Part shown: positions 1 to 7,227 of the stretch, piece after piece
How positions within the stretch are numbered: position 1 is the stretch's first letter
Layout: the number at the start of each line of letters is the position of its first letter
Assembly (NCBI GenBank): GCA_027315255.1
Contig: DAHUYL010000171.1
Span: 1 to 33,648 of the forward strand
Reading direction: 5' to 3'
DNA length: 33,648 bases
From: Solirubrobacterales bacterium
GTDB lineage: Bacteria; Actinomycetota; Thermoleophilia; Solirubrobacterales; Solirubrobacteraceae
Position numbers and translations under genes: made by a program
Notes under the pieces: generated by a model
Seen by the model: the letters and a program-made list of their open reading frames with translations, nothing else
Databases searched by the model: none
Told to the model about the DNA's origin: nothing

Positions 1-303
1 ACCGCGGCGCTCTCCGAGCGCGAGCTCGCGCTCGACGGCGGTGCCGAGCCCCAAGCCGGCACCGCCGCGCACACCGCCGGCGCCCACGGCGCCCACGACC
101 CGCTGCGCGAGCTGCTCACCCGGCGCGAGCTCGAGGTGGTCGAGCTGATGGTCCGCGGTGAGACGAACGCCTCGATCGCGCGCGACCTCGTGCTGTCGAC
201 CGGCACCGTCAAGTTCCACGTCAAGAACATCCTGCGCAAGCTGCACGCCGCCAACCGGGCGGAGGCGACCTCGCGCTACATGCGGATCACGCTCGGGCGC
301 TGA
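1..303 (+). CDS. LuxR-type HTH regulator, C-terminal end (5' truncated)
   Basis: The reading frame is open from the first base and stops with TGA at 301-303, giving the last 100 residues of a protein that starts outside the window. Residues about 42-95 form a GerE/LuxR DNA-binding domain: LTRRELEVVELMVRG, then TNASIARDLVLS, then the recognition helix region TGTVKFHVKNILRKL. The preceding 30 residues are rich in Ala, Gly and His and look like a flexible linker. The N-terminal part (receiver, PAS or MalT-like ATPase) is not visible, so the input signal cannot be named. The 3' end overlaps the convergent methyltransferase gene by 17 bases. Confidence 0.9.
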   Translation, partial: TAALSERELALDGGAEPQAGTAAHTAGAHGAHDPLRELLTRRELEVVELMVRGETNASIARDLVLSTGTVKFHVKNILRKLHAANRAEATSRYMRITLGR

Positions 304-1795
304 GCACCCGGGCGCGCTCGAACCGGCTGAAGGCATCGCGGGGGCGTGCCTCGAGCACGACCGTGTTGGACCCTTCGCGGTGGCCGAACGGCTCGACCCG
401 GACGCGGAACCCCGCGCGCTCGCCGACGCGCTGGAACACGCGCCCGTTGACCCAGTTGACGATCGACCCCTCGACCTTGCCCGGCCCGCGGAACGCGGCG
501 TACTGCCCGATGTCGGTCACGAAGATGTCCTGCGCCACCAGCACCCCCTCGCCGTGGAGCAGCGCGAGCGTCTGCGCGAAGCTCTCGACGGCGACCGTGG
601 AGGCGTGCACGCGGGTCCACTCGGGCAGCTCGTCGAGCAGCTCGTCGAGGTGCAGCTCGATGCTCGGCGCGACCCGCATCGCCCCCGGCGCGGGGATCTC
701 GTCGTAGATCTCCTCGAGATGGACGGCGTCCCACACGTCCGACCAGAACCGGACGCCGGCGGCGATCTCGCCGAAGCACTCCGGTCCGTGCCGCAGCACC
801 CGCTGGACGGCCGGCACGATCTCGTCCTGCGCGACCCCGTGCACGCGCGCCAGCTCGGCGATCTCCGCCGGGGTGATGCTCGCCCGCACGAGTGGCTCGT
901 ACGCGCGGTCGCCGACGCGCATCAGCTCGTCGGTCGGGAGGTTGTCGTACAGGTTGCAGGTGTGCGCGAACAGCACCCGACCGCGCAGGTGTGACAGACC
1001 GTGGACGGGGTTGCGGAAGTCGAGCTCCATGCTGTCGACCAGCTCGCCGTAGGGCGCGAGCCGCTCGCGGGCGCGCGCCAGCACGTGTGGCGAGTAGTCG
1101 GCGATCAGGTACCGGACGCGCTCGAGGTAGTCGCGCCCGCGGGCCGCACATGCACGTGTGAACTGCTCGAGCCACACCTGTGACTGCTGCCCGTTGCCGA
1201 CTCCGAGCTCGAGCACGTGGATCTCGTCGGGCAGCTCCGACCACTGCTCGAGCCGGTCGAGCGTCTGCATGAACGTCTCGATCCGCTCCGCCCAGAAGTC
1301 GGGGTTGGTTCCGTCCGAGACGCCACCCGGCAGCGCGGCGGCGTAGTCGCGCCCGAACGTCTCGTCCCAGGCGGCGAGGTGGCGCCAGTAGCTGCGGTTG
1401 AACGACCAGGCGACGCTCTTGCCCGGCCTGACCCAATCCTCGAGGTGGACGCACTCGTGCACGTCGGGGATCAGCCCGAGCGCCTTCGACAGGCGGTCGA
1501 CGATGTCGCGCACGAGCACGTCGTACGGGATCTCGCGCGCGCGGCGGACGTCGATCGCGATCTCGGCCAGCGGCCCGCCGCTGCGCCCGCCCGCGCCGTC
1601 GCCGCCCGGCTCGCGCCCGAACGGGCGCACCATCACCGGCGCGCGGAAGTTGCGCCGGTACTGGACCCAGTCGAGCACCGCGGCCAGCCGCGAGTGGTCG
1701 AGCGCGACCGCCTGCGCCGCCTCGGCCAGCGCGGGCAGGACTGCCTCGAGGTCGGCCGGCCGGGCCCGGCCGACGCAGTTCAGCTGGATCACCAC
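287..1795 (-). CDS. MidA/NDUFAF7-like SAM-dependent methyltransferase
   Basis: Predicted 502-residue class I SAM-dependent methyltransferase. The SAM-binding glycine loop is HVLELGVGNG (about residues 193-202), followed by an acidic strand LIADYSP and a further strand MELDF. The segment FAHTCNLYDNLPTDEL recalls the 'aNE..DalP' region of the MidA/NDUFAF7 family (Methyltransf_28), whose members methylate protein arginines, but the match is distant and the substrate is unknown. About 190 residues precede the SAM domain and resemble nothing I can name. I chose GTG at 1795 because GGAGG lies 7 bases upstream; the frame stays open further upstream but runs into the divergent gene's promoter with poor protein character. 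It is divergent from the MTHFR-like gene, which suggests a one-carbon or methyl-transfer theme. Confidence 0.7.
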   Translation of the reverse strand: MVIQLNCVGRARPADLEAVLPALAEAAQAVALDHSRLAAVLDWVQYRRNFRAPVMVRPFGREPGGDGAGGRSGGPLAEIAIDVRRAREIPYDVLVRDIVDRLSKALGLIPDVHECVHLEDWVRPGKSVAWSFNRSYWRHLAAWDETFGRDYAAALPGGVSDGTNPDFWAERIETFMQTLDRLEQWSELPDEIHVLELGVGNGQQSQVWLEQFTRACAARGRDYLERVRYLIADYSPHVLARARERLAPYGELVDSMELDFRNPVHGLSHLRGRVLFAHTCNLYDNLPTDELMRVGDRAYEPLVRASITPAEIAELARVHGVAQDEIVPAVQRVLRHGPECFGEIAAGVRFWSDVWDAVHLEEIYDEIPAPGAMRVAPSIELHLDELLDELPEWTRVHASTVAVESFAQTLALLHGEGVLVAQDIFVTDIGQYAAFRGPGKVEGSIVNWVNGRVFQRVGERAGFRVRVEPFGHREGSNTVVLEARPRDAFSRFERARVLSARA

Positions 1796-1944
1796 CGCTC
1801 GGCCTCCGCTCCCATCCGCACATGGTCGGGGCGAGCGGCGACTCGCGCGACGACCGTTCGGGCTGTATTGCCTACCCGTTCGGGCGGGGAAAACCCGCCG
1901 AGCGGGCGTCGCGCGCCGTCCGCGCGGACGCGACAGTGTCGTGC
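1796..1944. promoter_or_regulatory. Divergent promoter region with two 10-bp direct repeats
   Basis: This 149-bp gap separates the methyltransferase and MTHFR-like starts. CCGTTCGGGC occurs at 1854-1863 and again at 1876-1885, exactly 22 bp (two helical turns) apart, as expected of an operator pair. A short inverted repeat GGCGGG/CCCGCC (1883-1888, 1894-1899) overlaps the second copy. GACAGT at 1932-1937, 7 bases before ATG 1945, is a plausible -10 box giving a leaderless MTHFR message. The regulator is not known. Confidence 0.45.
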
Positions 1945-2784
1945 ATGCCATCCACGCTCGATCACGTGCGCTACGAGACGCTTCCATTCGGCTCCGCCGA
2001 GCGGGAGGCAGCCGAGCTCACCCACCCGCTGACGCTGACCGTCACCTGCTCGCCGAAGCACGGCAACGACCACACGCTCGAGGTCGCGGCCCGGCTGCGC
2101 GCGCTCGGCCACACCGTCGTGTGCCACCTCGCGACGCGGATGGTGTCCTCGCCGGAGCACCTCGATCGGCTGCTCGCCGGGATGCGAGCAGCCGATCTGC
2201 ACGACGTGTTCCTGGTCGGCGGGGACCACCCGGAGCCGCTCGGCCCGTACGCACGCGCGCTCGATCTGCTGCCCGTCCTGCGCGAGCACCCGGACGCGCC
2301 GCGCACGATCGGCGTCACCGCCTACCCCGAGGGTCACCCGATGATCGCCGCCGACGTGCTCGCCGACGATCTGCGCCTGAAGGCGCCGTACGCCGACTAC
2401 ATGGTGACCCAGATGTGCTTCCACGCGGACGCGCTCGTGCGCTGGCTCGAGCAGGTCCGGGGCGAGGGCGTGAGCGTGCCGGCGGTCGTCGGGCTGCCGG
2501 GGATCGTCGACCGCAAGCGGCTGCTCGAGATCTCGGTCAAGGTGGGGGTGGGCGCCTCGATCTCCTTCCTGCGAAAGCAGCACGGGATCGGCAAGCTCGC
2601 GCTGCGCAGCCACAGCACCGCCGAGCAGCTGCTCGCCGAGGTCGCGCCCCTGCGCGGCGGCGCGCTCGGCGTCGCGGGCTTCCACTTCTTCACGTTCAAC
2701 CGGATCCTCGACACGGTCGCGTTCTACGAGCGCAACGGGCTGAGCGAGCCGGGCGAGGTCGTCACCGTGGGGAGCGTCCGGTGA
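1945..2784 (+). CDS. Methylenetetrahydrofolate reductase-like protein (short, non-canonical)
   Basis: A 279-residue TIM-barrel protein of the MTHFR family, which reduces 5,10-methylene-THF to 5-methyl-THF with a flavin or NADH. Family landmarks are VFLVGGDHP (the ALRGD strand, Asp kept), VTAYPEGHP, and QMCFHAD (the Q of the folate site). The start of the barrel reads LTVTCSPKHG where canonical MetF has the FEFFPP signature, so the catalytic Glu (E. coli Glu28) is missing. In this it resembles the short non-canonical MTHFR-like proteins known from mycobacteria, so a different proton donor or a different substrate should be considered. ATG at 1945 is chosen because the domain begins a few residues later and a -10-like GACAGT sits 7 bases upstream; an upstream ATG at 1822 would add low-quality sequence. 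A strong hairpin follows the stop. Confidence 0.8.
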   Translation: MPSTLDHVRYETLPFGSAEREAAELTHPLTLTVTCSPKHGNDHTLEVAARLRALGHTVVCHLATRMVSSPEHLDRLLAGMRAADLHDVFLVGGDHPEPLGPYARALDLLPVLREHPDAPRTIGVTAYPEGHPMIAADVLADDLRLKAPYADYMVTQMCFHADALVRWLEQVRGEGVSVPAVVGLPGIVDRKRLLEISVKVGVGASISFLRKQHGIGKLALRSHSTAEQLLAEVAPLRGGALGVAGFHFFTFNRILDTVAFYERNGLSEPGEVVTVGSVR

Positions 2785-2813
2785 GCGGTTGGCGACCCGG
2801 TTCAACCGCTCGC
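2781..2813 (+). terminator. Hairpin at the stop of the MTHFR-like gene
   Basis: GAGCGGTTG (2783-2791) pairs perfectly with CAACCGCTC (2803-2811) around an 11-base loop, beginning inside the TGA stop codon. There is no clear T-tract, as is common in very GC-rich actinobacteria. The following bases up to 3018 contain no gene I can support. Confidence 0.5.
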
Positions 2814-3018
2814 GAGTCCGACGCCCGAGTGCCAGCGCGGCTTGCCTGACCGGCAGTACGCCGTCGCGTCGGCGTCGCTGGGCACGCCACCCGCCGGCCG
2901 ACCTGCGCCCCCGCGCGAGTGCCAGGTACTCGGCGTCCAGTTGGCTTCGCACTGCCGCGCGACTGGAGCAGGGTCTCCTGGCGCTACGCCGGGGCCGACC
3001 GAAGCGGGGTGTGTCGGA

Positions 3019-4137
3019 TCAGCGTTGCCACGCGTGGCCGGTGCGAATCGCGCGCATCGTGCGCGCGGTGACCAGCAGCCAGAAGCCGAGCAGGGTGAGG
3101 AACAGGGCGGCGCCTGCCCATTCGACTGGGGTGGTGTGCCAGGCGCGGGCGAGTTGGACGGTGGCGACGGTATAGGCGCCGAGCGGGAAGGTGAATGCCC
3201 ACATGCCGATGGTGTACGGGACGCCGCCGGTTCGCAGGTAGCGGATCAGCAGCGCGGCGGCGATCGCGAGCCACCAGATGCCGAGGCCCCAGAGCACGGC
3301 GGCAGCGAGCTCGGAGACGCCGTGTATCGCCGCATCGCCGGCGCCGAAGTAGGGGTGCCACGCGGCGGCGAGGCGCAGCAGTGCGAGGCTGCCGACGCCG
3401 ATCGGGCCCAGGCCAATCCACAGCGAGGGGGCGAGCTGCGCAGGTGGCAGCGGATGGAAGACGAGCCGTCCGAACAGAACCGCGGCGATCAGCACGAACA
3501 GCAGCAGCCCGATCCCGAGCGCCGCGTAGCCGGCGAGCAGCAGCAGCCGCCCGTTCGACGCGCTGACGTGTGGTAGCAGCGGGACCAGCGCCAGTGGGAT
3601 GATGATCGCGACGACGGGTGGGATGAACCAGCCGCCGTTGGCGCTGTCGCCGGCGATCCCATCGGTGGTGAAGAGCGTGTAGGCGAACAGGACGCCGGCG
3701 GCGATCGCCAGCGGCGCGCCGATCGCCGCGAGCACGGCGACGATCACCGTGACGGTGTGGGCGGGCAGGATCGAGCCGCCGACGGTGGCGGTCGTGGTGG
3801 CAAGCACGAGGACCGCGGCCGGGAGGGTGGCGTACAGCGCGCCGACGATCGGGTTGTGCAGGTCGATCACGGCGGCGTCGCGGTGGCGGACCAGCCGGGT
3901 CAGGTAGGGGATCGCGATCGTGATCACAAGCAGCCAGGCGAGCAGCGCGAACGTGACCCCGATCACGTGGGCGGTGTGGCGCAGCGCGGGCTCGGCCCCC
4001 GGGTTCAGATAGGCGGCGGTGCCAACGATGCCGGTGCCCATCACGGCTGCGAACCAGCCGGGATGAAAGCCACGCAGGATCTCCCGTGCCGGTGGTGCCG
4101 CTGAGAGCGGTTCGCGGGTGTGTGTCAGCGTGCTCAT
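3019..4137 (-). CDS. TDT-family (TehA/Mae1/SLAC1-type) anion or dicarboxylate transporter
   Basis: A 372-residue, very hydrophobic protein with about ten membrane segments. The N-terminal GFHPGWFAAVMGTGIVGTAA is the typical first helix of the tellurite-resistance/dicarboxylate transporter family, and FTFPLGAYTVATV near the C-terminus matches the conserved late helix. Family members carry C4-dicarboxylates, sulfite or chloride, or confer tellurite resistance; the sequence alone does not choose between these. ATG at 4137 has AGGAG 6 bases upstream, which fixes the start. Codon use is looser than in neighbours (ACA, TCA, GCA, TTT, CAT, TAT all occur early), and gene-poor stretches of 234 and 408 bases flank it, hinting at acquisition by transfer. 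Confidence 0.85.
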   Translation of the reverse strand: MSTLTHTREPLSAAPPAREILRGFHPGWFAAVMGTGIVGTAAYLNPGAEPALRHTAHVIGVTFALLAWLLVITIAIPYLTRLVRHRDAAVIDLHNPIVGALYATLPAAVLVLATTTATVGGSILPAHTVTVIVAVLAAIGAPLAIAAGVLFAYTLFTTDGIAGDSANGGWFIPPVVAIIIPLALVPLLPHVSASNGRLLLLAGYAALGIGLLLFVLIAAVLFGRLVFHPLPPAQLAPSLWIGLGPIGVGSLALLRLAAAWHPYFGAGDAAIHGVSELAAAVLWGLGIWWLAIAAALLIRYLRTGGVPYTIGMWAFTFPLGAYTVATVQLARAWHTTPVEWAGAALFLTLLGFWLLVTARTMRAIRTGHAWQR

Positions 4138-4545
4138 CGTTGCTCCTGTTCCGGTCGCCGTGGGCGGGTCGGCTTGAATCGCGCCGGGCAGCTCGCAGGC
4201 GGCGGCGCGGGTGTCGGTGATCGTGACGAGGCGCGTACCGCATCGGCGGGCCGAGGCTCGTGGACTCGGGGGTCGCGCGGCCGCGGTCTGCATCGGGGGT
4301 ACGTCTTACATAGGTGATCGTCAATTGAATCGAAGATGGTCGAAGCATCGTCCGCGCGCCGACGGTGGTCAACCGTAAGGCCCCCGAAATCCCCGTCCGG
4401 GTTTGCCCGCAGACCATCCCGGAGTTGCTGCCTGCGCTGCCGGGACCCGCGTCGAGCCCGGTCAACCTGACCGTCAGCCGCGGCCCGCAGCCCCGCCCCG
4501 GGGCGGGGTCGCCATCCGCTCGGCCGCTGCTGTAGCGTGGTTGCG
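4138..4545. other. Intergenic region between the TDT transporter and SDR genes
   Basis: This stretch of 408 bases holds no gene I can support; frames that stay open here have no domain character. It contains a patch unusually rich in A+T for this window (about 4307-4347, including TCAATTGAATCGAAG), with TTGACG on the minus strand at its centre as a possible -35 element for the transporter. At its right end are a perfect 18-bp palindrome (4491-4508) and the SDR promoter. Confidence 0.6.
4491..4508. repeat. Perfect 18-bp GC palindrome
   Basis: CCCCGCCCC is followed immediately by GGGGCGGGG, a self-complementary 18-mer with no loop. It lies 25 bases upstream of the -10 box of the SDR gene, so it may be a protein-binding site. 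It could also be the end of a transcript arriving from the left, but no gene on that strand is nearby. Confidence 0.5.
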
Positions 4546-4546
4546 G
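4533..4546 (+). promoter_or_regulatory. Leaderless -10 promoter of the SDR gene
   Basis: TAGCGT at 4533-4538 is followed by 7 bases and then GTG at 4546, so transcription would begin at or next to the start codon. No Shine-Dalgarno sequence is present. The same box recurs before several other genes in the window. Confidence 0.5.
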
Positions 4547-5280
4547 TGAGAGCGTTCGTGACAGGCGGCGGCCGCGGGATCGGCGCGGGCATCGCGCGGG
4601 CGCTCGCGGGCGACGGCTGGGATGTCGTCGTGGCGGCGCGCAGCCGCGCCCAGGTCGAGGCGGTCGCCGCCGAGACCGGCGCGCGCGGCGTCGAGCTCGA
4701 CGTCGCCGATCGCGACGCCGTCGAGCGAGCGATCACGGAGGCGGGCGAGCTCGATCTGCTGGTCGCAAACGCCGGGATCAGCGAGGGCCGGGAGACCGGG
4801 CCGTCGTGGGAGCTCGACCCCGACGCGTGGTGGCACGTCTACGAGGTGAACGTGCTCGGCGTGCACCTGTGCTGCCGTGCGGTGATCCCGGGCATGCTCG
4901 AGCGCGGCGGCGGCCGGATCGTGATCACCGGCAGTGGCGCGGCCTACCTTCCCGGCGGCGACTCGACGGCGTATGCCCCGAGCAAGGCGGCCGTCTGCCG
5001 CTACGGCGAGATGCTCGCCAACGAGCTCGCCGGCCGGATCCCCGTGTTCTTCTTCAGCCCCGGTCTGGTGCGGACGGAGCTGACCGCGTCGGTCCCCGAC
5101 GACGCGCCGTGGACGCCGCCGGAGCTCGCGCCCGAGCTCGTCCGCCGGCTCGCGACGGGCCGCTACGACGCGCTCGCCGGCCGCTACCTCCACGCCGAGC
5201 ACGACGACGTCGACGATCTGCTCGAACGGATCGACGACGTGCGCGAGCGCGACCTGAACGCGATCAGGCTGCGGCGCTAG
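4546..5280 (+). CDS. Short-chain dehydrogenase/reductase (SDR)
   Basis: A 244-residue classical SDR. The NAD(P)-binding loop TGGGRGIG is at about residues 6-13, the NAG motif (LLVANAG) near 75, and the catalytic region VITGSG...YAPSK near 130-152 supplies Ser, Tyr and Lys. An Arg-containing strand end (VVVAARSR) favours NADPH. The substrate cannot be read from the sequence. I prefer the GTG at 4546 over that at 4537 because it lies 7 bases after a TAGCGT -10 box and puts the first strand (VRAFVTGGG) at the N-terminus. The next gene starts 60 bases downstream with its own promoter elements. Confidence 0.9.
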   Translation: MRAFVTGGGRGIGAGIARALAGDGWDVVVAARSRAQVEAVAAETGARGVELDVADRDAVERAITEAGELDLLVANAGISEGRETGPSWELDPDAWWHVYEVNVLGVHLCCRAVIPGMLERGGGRIVITGSGAAYLPGGDSTAYAPSKAAVCRYGEMLANELAGRIPVFFFSPGLVRTELTASVPDDAPWTPPELAPELVRRLATGRYDALAGRYLHAEHDDVDDLLERIDDVRERDLNAIRLRR

Positions 5281-5340
5281 CCGCCTGCGCCCGGGTTAGG
5301 GTTCGCTCAAACCCGTCGACCGAAGCGAGGCATACGCGTC

Positions 5341-5826
5341 ATGGCACCTGAACCGACGTACGGAGTTGCAGGGGTGCAGCCCGTCCACGCGCACACGCGG
5401 CTCTACCTTCCGGCGCTGCTGCGGATCGGGCCCGGTCAGATCAAGCGCGACGTGGCGGCAGCCGATACGTTCAACGCCAAGGTCGCGGTGCTGCTGACGC
5501 GGGTGGTGGGCACGATGTGGGCGTTCTGGGTGTTCAACGGGATCGCGCTGGTCAGCCTTCCCTCGGCGATCCAGACCGGCCAGCTCACGGTCTTGATCAA
5601 CTGGGTCAGCTCCAACTGGATTCAGCTGATCCTGCTGCCAGCGCTGATGGTCGGTCAGAACCTCCAGAACATCGCGGCCGACTCCCGCGCCGCCAAGACG
5701 TTCGAGGACATCGAGACCGTCAAGGCCGGCATGGCCACGACGCTGAACGCGCTCGACACGAAGACCGAGGGCGGGCTGAAGGAAGTGCTCGACGCGATTC
5801 ACAGGCTCGCGCCGAGCCCGAGTTGA
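5341..5826 (+). CDS. DUF1003-like small membrane protein
   Basis: A 161-residue protein with two membrane segments (about residues 50-75 and 82-102). The segment MWAFWVFNGIALVSLP, then ILLPALMVGQNLQ and a charged stretch AADSRAAKTFEDIE, follows the pattern of DUF1003 proteins (two helices, a Q-N-R/Q motif, then a coiled-coil-like tail), though weaker than typical. The C-terminal 55 residues are amphipathic and cytosolic. The function of the family is unknown. ATG at 5341 has GAGG 10 bases upstream; TAGGGT at 5297-5302 could be the -10 box, giving a leader of about 30 bases. It converges on the DRE-TIM gene with an 8-base gap. Confidence 0.7.
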   Translation: MAPEPTYGVAGVQPVHAHTRLYLPALLRIGPGQIKRDVAAADTFNAKVAVLLTRVVGTMWAFWVFNGIALVSLPSAIQTGQLTVLINWVSSNWIQLILLPALMVGQNLQNIAADSRAAKTFEDIETVKAGMATTLNALDTKTEGGLKEVLDAIHRLAPSPS

Positions 5827-5834
5827 GTCCTCGA

Positions 5835-7181
5835 TCAGGCAGGCTCCCCAGAGCGGGCGTTGCGCGCGAGTAGCTCCTCGATCTCCTCCCACTCGACGGC
5901 GGTCTGGCGGCCGGCGTCGAACTGGCGCAGCAGCTGCTCGTGGAGCGCGCGCAGCTCGGGGTCGTCCTTCGCGGCCTCGCGGCCGGTGTGCTGTCTGACC
6001 AGGAAGATCAGTCCGGCGACGCCCGAGTCCTTCGTGAAGCTCAGCTCGAGCGGGCGGCCGAGCAGCCGGGGAACGTCGAACGGCGCGTACATCCACCAGA
6101 ACTTGTTGAGCCCGTCGGCGTGGATCCCGGCGCGGGTGCGGTGCGCGTCGCGCCCGTACAGCGGGTACTTGGGCGCGACCGGCTGGCCGAGCTGCTCGTA
6201 GAGGTCGGCGAGCGAACCGAGCACGCGGAAGTCGGGCAGCTGGGGCAGGCACCCCATCCCGGCCGCGTGCAGGAGCACGGCCTCGAGCGGTGCGTTGCCG
6301 GTTCGCTCGCCCTTGCCGAGCAGCGTGCCGTTGATCACCGCGCAGCCCGCGCGCAGCGCCGCCAGGCAGGTGGCTACCGCCAGGTGGGTGTCGTTGTGAG
6401 GATGGAACTCCAGTTCGTCCGCCGGCACCCCGGCGTCGCGCAGCCCGCGGACGAGCGCCGGCACCGAGCGCGGCCAGGCGACGTCGGCGTCCGGGAGTCC
6501 CAGGCCCATCGTGTCGCAGATCCTGAACTTGGGGCGCTGCGTCTCGGGAAACGGCCGCGCAAGCTCGAGCACGGCGGCGACGAACGGGAGCACGAAGTCG
6601 CGCGGGGCGCGGGTCGCGTCCTCCAGGTGCAGGCGCGGCCGCAGGCCCGCTTCGAGCACCGCCCGCACCGCGTCGAGGTACGCGCGCGCGGCCGCGCGGC
6701 GGCCACCCGGATCGAACTTGTAGAAGGTGTGGTAGTCGCTCGCCGACGCCAGCATCCCGGTCTCCCGGACGCCGATCCGGCGCACCAGTGCCGCGTCCTT
6801 CGTGCTCGCCCGGATCCACGTCGTCGGCTCGACCGGGGCGCCGCCGCGCCAGCGCTCGAGCGCCGCCTCCAGCATCCGCCGGTCGGCATCGCGGTAGACG
6901 AAGAACTCGGCCTGGCGCAGCGCACCGCTGGCGCCGGTGAACTCGCACTGGAGCTCGTAGATCCGCACGCCCTGCTCGACGGTCAGCGGCAACCCGCCCT
7001 GCTGCCCGTCGCGGTGGGTCGTCTCGGTCGTCCACACGGCCACCGGCAGATCCGGCGGGCGGGCGGTCCAGTCGTAGACGGGGAAGCCGTCGCGCGGGAA
7101 CGCGCCGGCGAACAACTCGGGCTCCGACGGGTCGGGGAACCGCCCGAGATCGGCGCTTCCGGGTCTCGTGTCGACGCTCAC
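5835..7181 (-). CDS. DRE-TIM acyltransferase, Re-citrate synthase/homocitrate synthase type
   Basis: A 448-residue DRE-TIM metallolyase-superfamily enzyme, predicted to condense acetyl-CoA (or another acyl-CoA) with a 2-oxo acid. Catalytic and metal-site motifs are intact: TTETTHRDGQQ (Arg57, Asp58), EFHPHND (His260, His262) and GKGERTGNAPLE (about 289-300). Segments such as TTWIRAS, ETGMLASASDYHTFYKF, LEDATRAP, RICDTMGLG and AGIHADG are, as I remember them, most like the (Re)-citrate synthase and homocitrate synthase branch of anaerobes such as Clostridium kluyveri, rather than ordinary LeuA; it also lacks the LeuA regulatory domain. Citramalate, isopropylmalate or homocitrate formation remain possible. 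I chose GTG at 7181 because TAGCGT (7194-7189 on this strand) lies 7 bases upstream; GTG at 7190 would overlap that box. It is divergent from a citrate-synthase-fold regulator. Confidence 0.8.
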   Translation of the reverse strand: MSVDTRPGSADLGRFPDPSEPELFAGAFPRDGFPVYDWTARPPDLPVAVWTTETTHRDGQQGGLPLTVEQGVRIYELQCEFTGASGALRQAEFFVYRDADRRMLEAALERWRGGAPVEPTTWIRASTKDAALVRRIGVRETGMLASASDYHTFYKFDPGGRRAAARAYLDAVRAVLEAGLRPRLHLEDATRAPRDFVLPFVAAVLELARPFPETQRPKFRICDTMGLGLPDADVAWPRSVPALVRGLRDAGVPADELEFHPHNDTHLAVATCLAALRAGCAVINGTLLGKGERTGNAPLEAVLLHAAGMGCLPQLPDFRVLGSLADLYEQLGQPVAPKYPLYGRDAHRTRAGIHADGLNKFWWMYAPFDVPRLLGRPLELSFTKDSGVAGLIFLVRQHTGREAAKDDPELRALHEQLLRQFDAGRQTAVEWEEIEELLARNARSGEPA

Positions 7182-7227
7182 AGGAGACACGCTAGCAATG
7201 GCGTCAACGTTGATTTAGGATCAACCT
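7182..7227. promoter_or_regulatory. Nested palindromes over two divergent leaderless promoters
   Basis: TCAACGTTGA (7204-7213) is a perfect palindrome. It overlaps a second dyad, GTTGAT-TTAGG-ATCAAC (7209-7225). The second dyad covers TAGGAT (7216-7221), the -10 box of the rightward HTH/citrate-synthase gene, whose start follows after 6 bases. On the other strand TAGCGT (7194-7189) precedes GTG 7181 by 7 bases. Three copies of the half-site GTTGA/TCAAC within 22 bases are what one expects of an autoregulated operator, most simply bound by the HTH protein encoded next to it. Confidence 0.55.

Noticed and set aside
1854-1899. Repeats and hairpin upstream of the MTHFR-like gene as a SAM or SAH riboswitch
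   Set aside because: The predicted transcript start lies at about 1945, so this region would not be in the message, and no riboswitch consensus is recognisable.
1822-1944. Upstream ATG extension of the MTHFR-like gene
   Set aside because: The extra 41 residues have no domain character and would cover the divergent promoter region; ATG 1945 fits the family N-terminus.
4138-4293. N-terminal extension of the TDT transporter to 4293
   Set aside because: A strong AGGAG site precedes ATG 4137 and the extension is low-complexity Ala/Arg/Pro sequence.
5271-5284. Short hairpin GCGGC/GCCGC at the SDR stop codon as a terminator
   Set aside because: A 5-bp stem without a T-tract is expected by chance in sequence this GC-rich.
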